DNA from: JBAWAP01 sp049589355
Lineage (GTDB): Bacteria; Chloroflexota; Anaerolineae; VGOG01
Reading direction: 5' to 3'
Length of the DNA: 9,044 nt
Assembly: GCA_049589355.1 (NCBI GenBank)
Contig: JBAWAP010000370.1
Span: 1 to 9,044 of the forward strand
Shown here: positions 3,892 through 9,044 of the stretch, in pieces
How positions within the stretch are numbered: the stretch's first letter is position 1
How the letters are laid out: each line of letters begins with the position of its first letter
Translations under genes and position numbers: made by a program
The notes under the pieces: model-generated
Databases searched by the model: none
Told to the model about the DNA's origin: nothing
What the model saw: the letters and a program-made list of their open reading frames with translations, nothing else

Positions 3892-5773
3892 CCTGGGAAC
3901 GACATTCTCGGTCATCGCTGTGCTGGAAGGCGGCGATGCGACAGTTATCCCCACCGCTGAGGGCGGACGGCTCTGCCCCTCGGTGGTGGCCTTCACCAAG
4001 ACGGGCGAGCGCCTGGTAGGCCAGGTGGCCAAACGCCAGGCCGTTGTCAACTCCGATAACACCATCTTCTCTATCAAGCGTCTGATGGGGCGGCGCTACG
4101 ATGACCCAGAGGTGGAAAAAGCCAAGAAGATTCTGCCCTACCAGATCGTGGAAGGGCCAGCGGGCGACGCTCGCGTCCACATTCCGGCCACGGGCAAGAC
4201 TTATACCCCCCAGGAGATCTCAGCCATGATCCTGCAGAAGCTGAAGACGGACGCTGAGGCCTACCTGGGCGAGCCGGTCAGGCAGGCGGTGATCACGGTG
4301 CCCGCCTACTTCAACGACTCCCAGCGCCAGGCCACCAAGGACGCCGGCAAGATAGCCGGGCTGGAGGTGCTGCGCATCGTCAACGAGCCCACGGCCTCGT
4401 CTCTGGCCTATGGGCTAGACAAGAAGGAGCTGGAGACCATCCTGGTCTTCGACCTGGGCGGCGGCACCTTCGACGTCTCCATCCTGGAGGTGGGCGAGGG
4501 GGTGGTGGAGGTCAAGTCCACCAGCGGCGATACCTTCTTAGGCGGCGATGACTGGGACCAGCGAGTAGTGGATTACGTCGCCGGCGAGTTCAGGAGGGAT
4601 CAGGGCATAGACATGCGCCAGGATCGCCAGGCCCTGCAGCGGCTGAAAGAAGCAGCGGAAAAAGCCAAGATCGAGCTCTCCACGGTGACGGAGACGGAGA
4701 TCAACCTGCCCTTCATCACCGCCGATGCCTCTGGGCCTAAACACCTGACCACGAAGCTGACCCGGGCCAAGCTGGAGCAGCTCACCGAGGACCTGGTGCA
4801 GCGCTGCCGTGGCCCCTTCGAGCAAGCTCTGTCCGACGCTGGCCTACGAGCCAGTGGCTTAGCAGAGGTTGTGTTAGTGGGTGGCGCTACGCGCATGCCC
4901 ATGATCCAGGACCTGGTGAGAGAGCTTACCAGCGGCAAGGAACCTCACAAGGGGGTCAACCCTGACGAGGTGGTGGCTGTAGGGGCTGCTTTGCAGGCGG
5001 GTGTGCTGGGCGGTGAGGTCAAGGACGTGTTGCTGCTGGACGTGACGCCGTTGACCTTGGGCCTGGAGACCCTGGGCGGCGTGGCCACGGCCCTCATCGA
5101 GCGCAACACCACCATCCCCGTGCGGAAGGGTGAGATCTTCTCCACCGCCGAGGATGGTCAAACCGTCGTGGACATCCACGTACTGCAGGGCGAACGGCCT
5201 ATGGCCGCTGACAACATCACCCTGGGCCGCTTCCGGCTGGAGGGTATCCCTCCTGCGCCACGGGGCATCCCGCAGATCGAGGTGACCTTCGATATTGATG
5301 CCAACGGCATCCTGAACGTCACCGCTCAGGACAAGGCCACGGGAAGAGAGCAGAAGATAACCATCACCGCATCCACCAACCTTTCCAAGAACGATGTAGG
5401 TCGCATGGTGGAGGAGGGCCGCAAGCACGAAGCTGAGGACCGGCGACGACGCGAGTTGGCCGATACCCGCAACATGGCCGATAGCCTGGCTTACCAGATA
5501 GAAAAGACCCTGCGAGAGGTCGGCGACAAGGTCTCAGATGTTGACCGCCGGGCCATTGAGGGCAAGATCGAAGAGGTGCGTCAGGCCATGAAGACCGATG
5601 ACGTAGCTCGCATCCGTAGGGCCATGGAAGAGCTGAAGCAAGCCAGCTATGCCATGTCCCAGCAGATGTACGGCCAGCCCCAGGCTCAGTATCAGCCGGG
5701 AGGCGGTCCGGGCTCGGGCACGACTGGTCCTGCGGACGAAGGCGTGGTGGAAGGCGAGTTTCGCGAGATGTAG
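3869..5773 (+). CDS. dnaK: Chaperone protein DnaK (Hsp70)
   Basis: This ATP-driven cytosolic chaperone binds exposed hydrophobic peptides, with GrpE and a J-protein as partners. It has 634 residues, normal for the family. The nucleotide-binding domain has G-I-D-L-G-T-T at residues 6-12, the second phosphate motif F-D-L-G-G-G-T-F-D at 194-202 and V-V-L-V-G-G-A-T-R at 334-342. The interdomain linker V-L-L-L-D is at 387-391. The substrate domain follows to about 500, then a helical lid and a Gly/Pro/Gln-rich tail ending E-G-E-F-R-E-M. AGAGGAG (3854-3860) lies 8 nt before ATG 3869. The gene is the second of the operon driven from 3577. The TAG stop is followed immediately by a heptamer repeat tract. 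Nothing is missing. Confidence 0.98.
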   Translation: MSKIVGIDLGTTFSVIAVLEGGDATVIPTAEGGRLCPSVVAFTKTGERLVGQVAKRQAVVNSDNTIFSIKRLMGRRYDDPEVEKAKKILPYQIVEGPAGDARVHIPATGKTYTPQEISAMILQKLKTDAEAYLGEPVRQAVITVPAYFNDSQRQATKDAGKIAGLEVLRIVNEPTASSLAYGLDKKELETILVFDLGGGTFDVSILEVGEGVVEVKSTSGDTFLGGDDWDQRVVDYVAGEFRRDQGIDMRQDRQALQRLKEAAEKAKIELSTVTETEINLPFITADASGPKHLTTKLTRAKLEQLTEDLVQRCRGPFEQALSDAGLRASGLAEVVLVGGATRMPMIQDLVRELTSGKEPHKGVNPDEVVAVGAALQAGVLGGEVKDVLLLDVTPLTLGLETLGGVATALIERNTTIPVRKGEIFSTAEDGQTVVDIHVLQGERPMAADNITLGRFRLEGIPPAPRGIPQIEVTFDIDANGILNVTAQDKATGREQKITITASTNLSKNDVGRMVEEGRKHEAEDRRRRELADTRNMADSLAYQIEKTLREVGDKVSDVDRRAIEGKIEEVRQAMKTDDVARIRRAMEELKQASYAMSQQMYGQPQAQYQPGGGPGSGTTGPADEGVVEGEFREM

Positions 5774-5815
5774 TTGGATGTTGGATATTGGAAGTTGGAG
5801 GTTGGAAGTTGGAGG
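5774..5815 (+). repeat. Six perfect 7-bp tandem repeats (TTGGANR)
   Basis: Units begin at 5774, 5781, 5788, 5795, 5802 and 5809: TTGGATG, TTGGATA, TTGGAAG, TTGGAGG, TTGGAAG, TTGGAGG. The tract fills the whole dnaK-grpE gap, from right after the dnaK stop to just before GTG 5818. Two units contain GGAGG, so the repeat itself supplies ribosome-binding sequence. It resembles heptameric STRR-type repeats of cyanobacteria and similar genomes. Confidence 0.85.
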
Positions 5816-5817
5816 TA

Positions 5818-6354
5818 GTGCCTGAGGAGAAAGGTGAGCTGTCGACGGAGGACGAGATGGAAGCCATCCGTCAGGAAGCGGCCGAGTATAAGGACAGGTA
5901 CCTTCGGGCAGCAGCCGAACTGGAGAACACCAGAAAGCGGCTGGAGCACCGCTATGCTGACCAAGCTGAGGAGGAGAAAAAGCGCCTTCTGCGCACTTTC
6001 CTGGCCGTGGCCGATAATTTGAAACGGGCCTTGGCTCATTCTGATCGCCCCCTCTCAGACTTCGACGAGCTCAGTCGAGCCGTCCCCCCCGCTTCGCAGG
6101 GGAGAAGTCTCCACGATGGAGTAAAGCTCACCTATCAAGAGCTGCAACGCCTGCTGAGCCAGGAGGGTGTGGAACCGCTGGAAGCGATAGGCCAGCCCTT
6201 CGATCCCTACTATCACGAGGCAGTGGATACAGTAGCTGGTGATCACGATCAAGAGACAGTGGTAGGAGAAAGGCAAAAAGGCTACCTCTATCGCGGAGAG
6301 CTCCTTCGTCCAGCGAAGGTGGAGGTAGCTATCCCAGCATCGAAGGAGAAATGA
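5818..6354 (+). CDS. grpE: Nucleotide exchange factor GrpE
   Basis: GrpE releases ADP from DnaK, driving its cycle. The 178-residue protein starts with an acidic tail and a long dimerising helix (E-L-E-N-T-R-K-R-L-E-H). It ends in the beta domain with F-D-P-Y-Y-H-E-A-V, then G-E-R-Q-K-G-Y-L-Y and L-L-R-P-A-K-V-E-V. The start is uncertain. GTG 5818 keeps the acidic tail, but its GGAGG is only 2 nt away. ATG 5857 has GGAGGA 4 nt upstream and would give 165 residues. TTG 5788 lies in the heptamer repeats and is unlikely. About residues 80-98 contain an unusual low-complexity insertion encoded by a dispersed repeat (6057-6110), between the long helix and the helix D-G-V-K-L-T-Y-Q-E-L. The end overlaps the protease start (ATGA, 6351-6354). 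Confidence 0.95.
   Translation: MPEEKGELSTEDEMEAIRQEAAEYKDRYLRAAAELENTRKRLEHRYADQAEEEKKRLLRTFLAVADNLKRALAHSDRPLSDFDELSRAVPPASQGRSLHDGVKLTYQELQRLLSQEGVEPLEAIGQPFDPYYHEAVDTVAGDHDQETVVGERQKGYLYRGELLRPAKVEVAIPASKEK
6057..6110 (+). repeat. Dispersed repeat inserted in frame within grpE
   Basis: TTCGACGAGCTCAG (6061-6074) matches 12 of 14 bases of the insertion in the DUF5615 gene at 1065-1078. The segment is bounded by 7-bp inverted ends AGACTTC (6057-6063) and GAAGTCT (6104-6110) and includes a run of seven C bases (6084-6090). It encodes D-F-D-E-L-S-R-A-V-P-P-A-S-Q-G-R-S, which is not part of the normal GrpE pattern. The borders are estimates. Confidence 0.55.
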
Positions 6355-7637
6355 AAATGAGTAAGAGAAATCTACGTTGCATCTTGCTATCGGCACTGGT
6401 AGTTTTGAGCCTGACTCTCCCAAGTTGTAATATCTTCACCTGGCCCAGCAGATTAGTGGATGAGGTCGAAGAACTGGCAACAAGGGTGGCCCCAGAAGTC
6501 GTCGAAATCAAGAAGCCAGCGGTCAAGACCGTGGTGGTCGAGAAAGAGGTGCCCGTCGAGGTCACCAGGATCGTGGAAGTGGAAAAGGAAGTGTTGGTCA
6601 CGCCCACCCTCGTACCCCCATCCACACTGAGCCAGTTGGACGTCGAGTCCCAGATCCTGACGGAGGTGTACCGCAAGGTGAACCCCTCGGTGGTCAATAT
6701 CCGCACTGACCAGGCAGAGGGTTCCGGCTTCGTGTGGGACACCGAGGGCCACATCGTCACCAACGACCACGTGGTGCAAGGTGCGCGTGACGTGCTGGTA
6801 ACCTTCGCCGACGGCGTGAGCCTGCCCGCAACGGTGATCGGCGAGGATCCGGACAGCGACCTGGCCGTGGTCGAAGTGGACCCTAGACTCCACGAACTAC
6901 GCCCGGTGGAGTTGGGCGACGTTGACGAGGTAGACGTGGGGGACCGGGCCATTGCCATCGGTAATCCCTTCGGCCTGGAGGGCACACTCACCCAGGGCAT
7001 CATCAGCGCCAAGGGGCGCAGCATCCCCGCGCTGACCAGTTTCGCCATTCCTGAGGCGCTGCAGACCGACGCGGCCATCAATCCTGGCAACTCCGGTGGA
7101 CCGCTGCTCGATTCCCAGGGGCAGGTCATCGGTGTCAATGCCCAGATCGAGACCGGCTCCTCCCTCGTGCAGGCCAACACAGGCATCGGCTTCGCCATCC
7201 CCGTGAACATCGCCAAACGGGTGGTGCCAGCACTGATCGCCGAAGGGTATTACGACCACGCCTGGCTGGGCATTTCCGGGCAGACCTACAGCCCAGCCTG
7301 GGCTGATGCGCTCGGCTTTCCCGAGGAGGCGCGAGGGGCCTACGTCATGTACGTCGAGCCTGGAGGGCCATCAGACGAGGCTGGGCTGCAAGCTGGGACC
7401 AGGCAAACCGATGTTCTGCTGGGATTCGACTTCGGGCAGCAGGTCTACCTGGCGGCTGGTGGTGATCTGATCGTGGCCGTTGACGATCAGCCAGTCGAGA
7501 AGTTCGACGATCTCCTGGTGTACCTGGAACGTTACGCCTCGCCTGGCGACCCGGTTGAGCTGACGGTACTGCGCGGCGATGGGCGGCAGCAGGTCATCCC
7601 CGTGACGTTGGGAAAGAGATCGCAGCATACGCGCTGA
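6351..7637 (+). CDS. HtrA/DegP-type trypsin-like serine protease, lipoprotein
   Basis: This 428-residue extracytoplasmic protease is expected to degrade damaged envelope proteins. The N-terminus is a signal peptide with a hydrophobic core and L-P-S-C at residues 23-26, so Cys26 is probably lipidated. Residues 35-90 form a stalk rich in V-E-V-E-K-E units, which I have seen in Chloroflexota surface lipoproteins. The protease domain has the full triad: His140 (T-N-D-H-V-V), Asp170 (D-S-D-L-A-V-V) and Ser248 (G-N-S-G-G-P-L). A single PDZ domain spans about 300-420 (W-L-G-I-S-G, then G-G-P-S-D-E-A-G-L and D-P-V-E-L-T-V-L-R). The ATGA overlap with grpE suggests coupled translation, an unusual pairing in the place where dnaJ often sits. 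The second ATG (6357) is an alternative start. Confidence 0.93.
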   Translation: MKMSKRNLRCILLSALVVLSLTLPSCNIFTWPSRLVDEVEELATRVAPEVVEIKKPAVKTVVVEKEVPVEVTRIVEVEKEVLVTPTLVPPSTLSQLDVESQILTEVYRKVNPSVVNIRTDQAEGSGFVWDTEGHIVTNDHVVQGARDVLVTFADGVSLPATVIGEDPDSDLAVVEVDPRLHELRPVELGDVDEVDVGDRAIAIGNPFGLEGTLTQGIISAKGRSIPALTSFAIPEALQTDAAINPGNSGGPLLDSQGQVIGVNAQIETGSSLVQANTGIGFAIPVNIAKRVVPALIAEGYYDHAWLGISGQTYSPAWADALGFPEEARGAYVMYVEPGGPSDEAGLQAGTRQTDVLLGFDFGQQVYLAAGGDLIVAVDDQPVEKFDDLLVYLERYASPGDPVELTVLRGDGRQQVIPVTLGKRSQHTR

Positions 7638-7651
7638 TAATTGACGGCGAC

Positions 7652-7710
7652 AAACTCTAACAAAACTCTAATGTCTCTCTAGCGTTGTTCTAACACAATT
7701 GAGTTACAAT
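7652..7710 (+). promoter_or_regulatory. Chaperone promoter 2: four 11-bp TCTAAY repeats plus -10
   Basis: TCTAAC (7656), TCTAAT (7667), TCTAGC (7678) and TCTAAC (7689) again start exactly 11 bp apart, in the same order of variants as at 3581-3619. The -10 box TACAAT (7705-7710) starts 16 nt after the start of the last repeat. The ATG of hsp20 lies 40 nt after the start of the -10 box, the same distance as ATG 3670 from its -10. No usual -35 is visible. This marks the start of the second transcription unit (hsp20-groES-groEL). Confidence 0.8.
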
Positions 7711-7744
7711 TAGGCTGAAAGTCTACACCAGGAGGTGAACAGTA

Positions 7745-8194
7745 ATGGCTAACTTAGTACGTTGGGAACCCTTCCGGGATTTGATCTCCCTGAGGGAAGC
7801 GATGGATCGGCTCTTTGAGGAGAGCTTCATACGTCCTCGCATCGGCTGGCTGGCTCCCTTGGGCGCCGAAGCCTTAGCGGTGGACATGTATGAAACCGAC
7901 CAGGATGTCGTGATCAAGAGCTCGGTGCCTGGGGTTAAGGCCGAGGATATTGACATCACCATCACCGGCGATACGCTGACCATCAAGGGCGAGACCAAGG
8001 CCGAGGAGAAAGTCGAGAAAGCCAACTACATCCGCCAAGAGTGTCGCTATGGAGCTTTCTCCCGCTCCTTGACCTTGCCAACCACCATCGTGGCAGAGAA
8101 GGCCAAGGCCGAGTTTGAGAACGGCGTGTTGACCTTGACTCTCCCCAAGGCCGAGGAGGTCAAGCCCAAGACCATCGAAGTTAAGGCTAAATAA
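7745..8194 (+). CDS. hsp20: Small heat shock protein, Hsp20 family
   Basis: This ATP-independent holdase of 149 residues prevents aggregation and passes substrates to DnaK and GroEL. The N-terminal arm R-W-E-P-F-R-D-L-I-S-L-R-E-A-M-D-R-L-F-E is typical of bacterial class members. The alpha-crystallin domain follows, from about 43 to 138. It contains V-P-G-V-K-A-E-D-I-D-I, L-T-I-K-G-E-T, Y-G-A-F-S-R-S-L-T-L-P and the conserved E-N-G-V-L-T-L-T-L-P-K. A short K-rich C-terminal extension ends it. AGGAGGTGA (7730-7738) precedes ATG 7745. First gene of the unit driven from 7652. Confidence 0.97.
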   Translation: MANLVRWEPFRDLISLREAMDRLFEESFIRPRIGWLAPLGAEALAVDMYETDQDVVIKSSVPGVKAEDIDITITGDTLTIKGETKAEEKVEKANYIRQECRYGAFSRSLTLPTTIVAEKAKAEFENGVLTLTLPKAEEVKPKTIEVKAK

Positions 8195-8255
8195 CAATGA
8201 CCAATGAACCAATGACCAAATCCCAACTTGCTTTATCATTGGGATTTGGTCATTG
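8195..8255. repeat. CAATGAC tandem units plus 16-bp perfect hairpin
   Basis: Two to three CAATGAc/a units (from 8195) lead into a perfect 16-bp stem. The arms are 8210-8225 and 8240-8255, around a 14-nt loop. It occupies most of the hsp20-groES gap and begins right after the hsp20 stop. No T-tract follows, so it may stabilise or process the mRNA, or attenuate transcription, rather than terminate fully. It could equally be a MITE-like insertion. Confidence 0.75.
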
Positions 8256-8279
8256 AGATTAGAGGAAGGAGGTCTTAAC

Positions 8280-8585
8280 ATGGCAGCAAAGGTGAACCTG
8301 AAGCCCCTGGGCGACCGATTGATCGTAGAGCCTATCGAGAGGGAGGAAGTGACGGCCAGTGGCATTGTCCTTCCCGAGACGGCCAAGGAGAAGCCCCAGG
8401 AGGGCAAGGTCCTGGCCGTTGGCCCAGGCCAGCGAGACGAAGAGGGCAAGCGCATCCCCATGGACGTCAAGGAGGGAGACCGCGTCCTCTTCGCCAAGTA
8501 CGCCGGCAGCGAGGTCAAGCTGGAGGCCAACCGCAAGGTCCTGGTCCTCAAGGAAAGCGACATATTGGCAATCGTGGAATCGTAG
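8280..8585 (+). CDS. groES: Co-chaperonin GroES (Hsp10)
   Basis: GroES is the heptameric lid of the GroEL folding chamber. The 101-residue protein starts M-A-A-K-V-N-L-K-P-L-G-D-R and has the mobile loop with T-A-S-G-I-V-L-P at about residues 25-32. It then has K-V-L-A-V-G-P-G, the roof and base strands, and ends V-L-V-L-K-E-S-D-I-L-A-I-V-E-S. ATG 8280 is chosen because GGAAGGAGG (8264-8272) lies just upstream. Residues encoded further upstream come from the hairpin region. No CIRCE element precedes it. It is in the same direction as hsp20 and groEL, so probably one transcript. Confidence 0.97.
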   Translation: MAAKVNLKPLGDRLIVEPIEREEVTASGIVLPETAKEKPQEGKVLAVGPGQRDEEGKRIPMDVKEGDRVLFAKYAGSEVKLEANRKVLVLKESDILAIVES

Positions 8586-8592
8586 CCAGTAG

Positions 8593-8684
8593 ATTGGGAA
8601 ACTGGTACATTGGTAAATTGGGAAACTGGTAAATTGGTCCCAATCTACCAGTGTACCAATCTACCAATCTACCAATATACCAAC
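8593..8684. repeat. Inverted arrays of an 8-bp tandem repeat
   Basis: The left array has six 8-bp units (ATTGGGAA, ACTGGTAC, ATTGGTAA, ATTGGGAA, ACTGGTAA, ATTGGTCC; 8593-8640). The right array has five units of the reverse type (CAATCTAC and variants; 8641-8680). The two can fold on each other with several mismatches, making a long imperfect hairpin. It fills the groES-groEL gap up to AAGGAGG (8688-8694). A phase-variable or attenuating role is only conjecture. Confidence 0.85.
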
Positions 8685-8701
8685 ACCAAGGAGGTTAGAT
8701 T

Positions 8702-9044
8702 ATGCCTGCAAAGCAACTTATTTTCGGAGAGGAAGCTAGAAGGGCCCTGAAGAAGGGCATTGACGTCATGGCCAACGCCGTGGGCACTACCCTGGGGCCC
8801 AAGGGGCGCAACGTGGCCCTGGACAAGAAGTGGGGCGCCCCCACCATCACCCACGATGGGGTCACCGTGGCCAAGGAGATTGAGCTCGAAGACCCCTACG
8901 AGAACATGGGCGCCCAGCTCCTGGAAGAAGCCGCCACCAAGACCAACGACGTGGCTGGCGATGGCACCACCACCGCCACCGTCCTGGCCCACATGATCGT
9001 TAACGAGGGGCTGAAGAATGTGGCCGCTGGAGCCAACCCCATGC
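8702..9044 (+). CDS. groEL: Chaperonin GroEL (Hsp60), 5' part
   Basis: The first 114 residues of a protein of roughly 540 are in the window. It is cut by the window edge and the frame is open. Typical features include M-A-N-A-V-G-T-T-L-G-P-K-G-R-N-V at about 23-38, which begins the ATP pocket, T-I-T-H-D-G-V-T-V-A-K-E-I at 48-60, and A-G-D-G-T-T-T at 85-91 with the catalytic Asp87. ATG 8702 is preceded by AAGGAGG at 8688-8694. It works with GroES, immediately upstream. The 3' end is unknown here. Confidence 0.97.
   Translation, partial: MPAKQLIFGEEARRALKKGIDVMANAVGTTLGPKGRNVALDKKWGAPTITHDGVTVAKEIELEDPYENMGAQLLEEAATKTNDVAGDGTTTATVLAHMIVNEGLKNVAAGANPM

Noticed and set aside
6329..7216. Long minus-strand open frame (295 codons) opposite the HtrA gene
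   Set aside because: It is low-complexity Ser/Thr-rich, has no recognisable domain, and lies opposite a protease with full catalytic triad. It is a shadow.
8593..8684. CRISPR array in the groES-groEL gap
   Set aside because: The 8-bp period has no spacers and the two halves face each other.

Overview
The window looks like a chromosomal piece of a Chloroflexota bacterium, probably Anaerolineae-like. This is inferred from gene style and not proven. Clues are the chaperone set, the lipoprotein protease with a stalk rich in V-E-V-E-K-E units, the density of DUF433/DUF5615, DUF6516 and YefM/YoeB toxin-antitoxin genes, and many short dispersed repeats between and inside genes. All genes read on the + strand.

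Left part, about 170-3570: an accessory strip of toxin-antitoxin modules, mostly damaged. In order: a frameshifted DUF6516 (TumE-like) toxin gene whose stop codon lies in a 59-bp attC-like site; an intact DUF433 antitoxin gene overlapping a DUF5615 PIN-like toxin gene that carries a small repeat insertion and a frameshift; an intact yefM-yoeB pair with promoter and a perfect 19-bp TGTACA-type operator; a stand-alone retropepsin-like aspartic protease; a hairpin MITE; and an intact small antitoxin-like gene overlapping a DUF6516 gene that has lost its middle. Partial copies of one dispersed repeat, which encodes a small conserved peptide, lie between these modules. A perfect 12-bp stem closes the strip.

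Right part, about 3577-9044: a protein quality-control cluster in two transcription units. Unit 1 is a small seven-cysteine protein, dnaK, grpE and an HtrA/DegP-type lipoprotein protease. Unit 2 is hsp20, groES and groEL, with groEL cut by the window edge. DnaJ is absent. DnaK and GrpE form the Hsp70 cycle, Hsp20 holds unfolding proteins, GroES/GroEL fold them, and the protease handles damaged protein outside the membrane.

The most striking observation is that both units start with the same unusual promoter. Four direct repeats of TCTAAY are spaced exactly 11 bp apart. A -10 box starts 16 nt after the start of the fourth repeat, and the ATG lies exactly 40 nt after the start of the -10. No convincing -35 box and no CIRCE or HAIR element is seen. 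The geometry resembles Pho-box promoters used by PhoB/OmpR-type activators, so the cluster may be a co-regulated regulon under an undescribed direct-repeat-binding regulator. The gaps before grpE, groES and groEL are filled with 7- or 8-bp tandem repeats or long hairpins.
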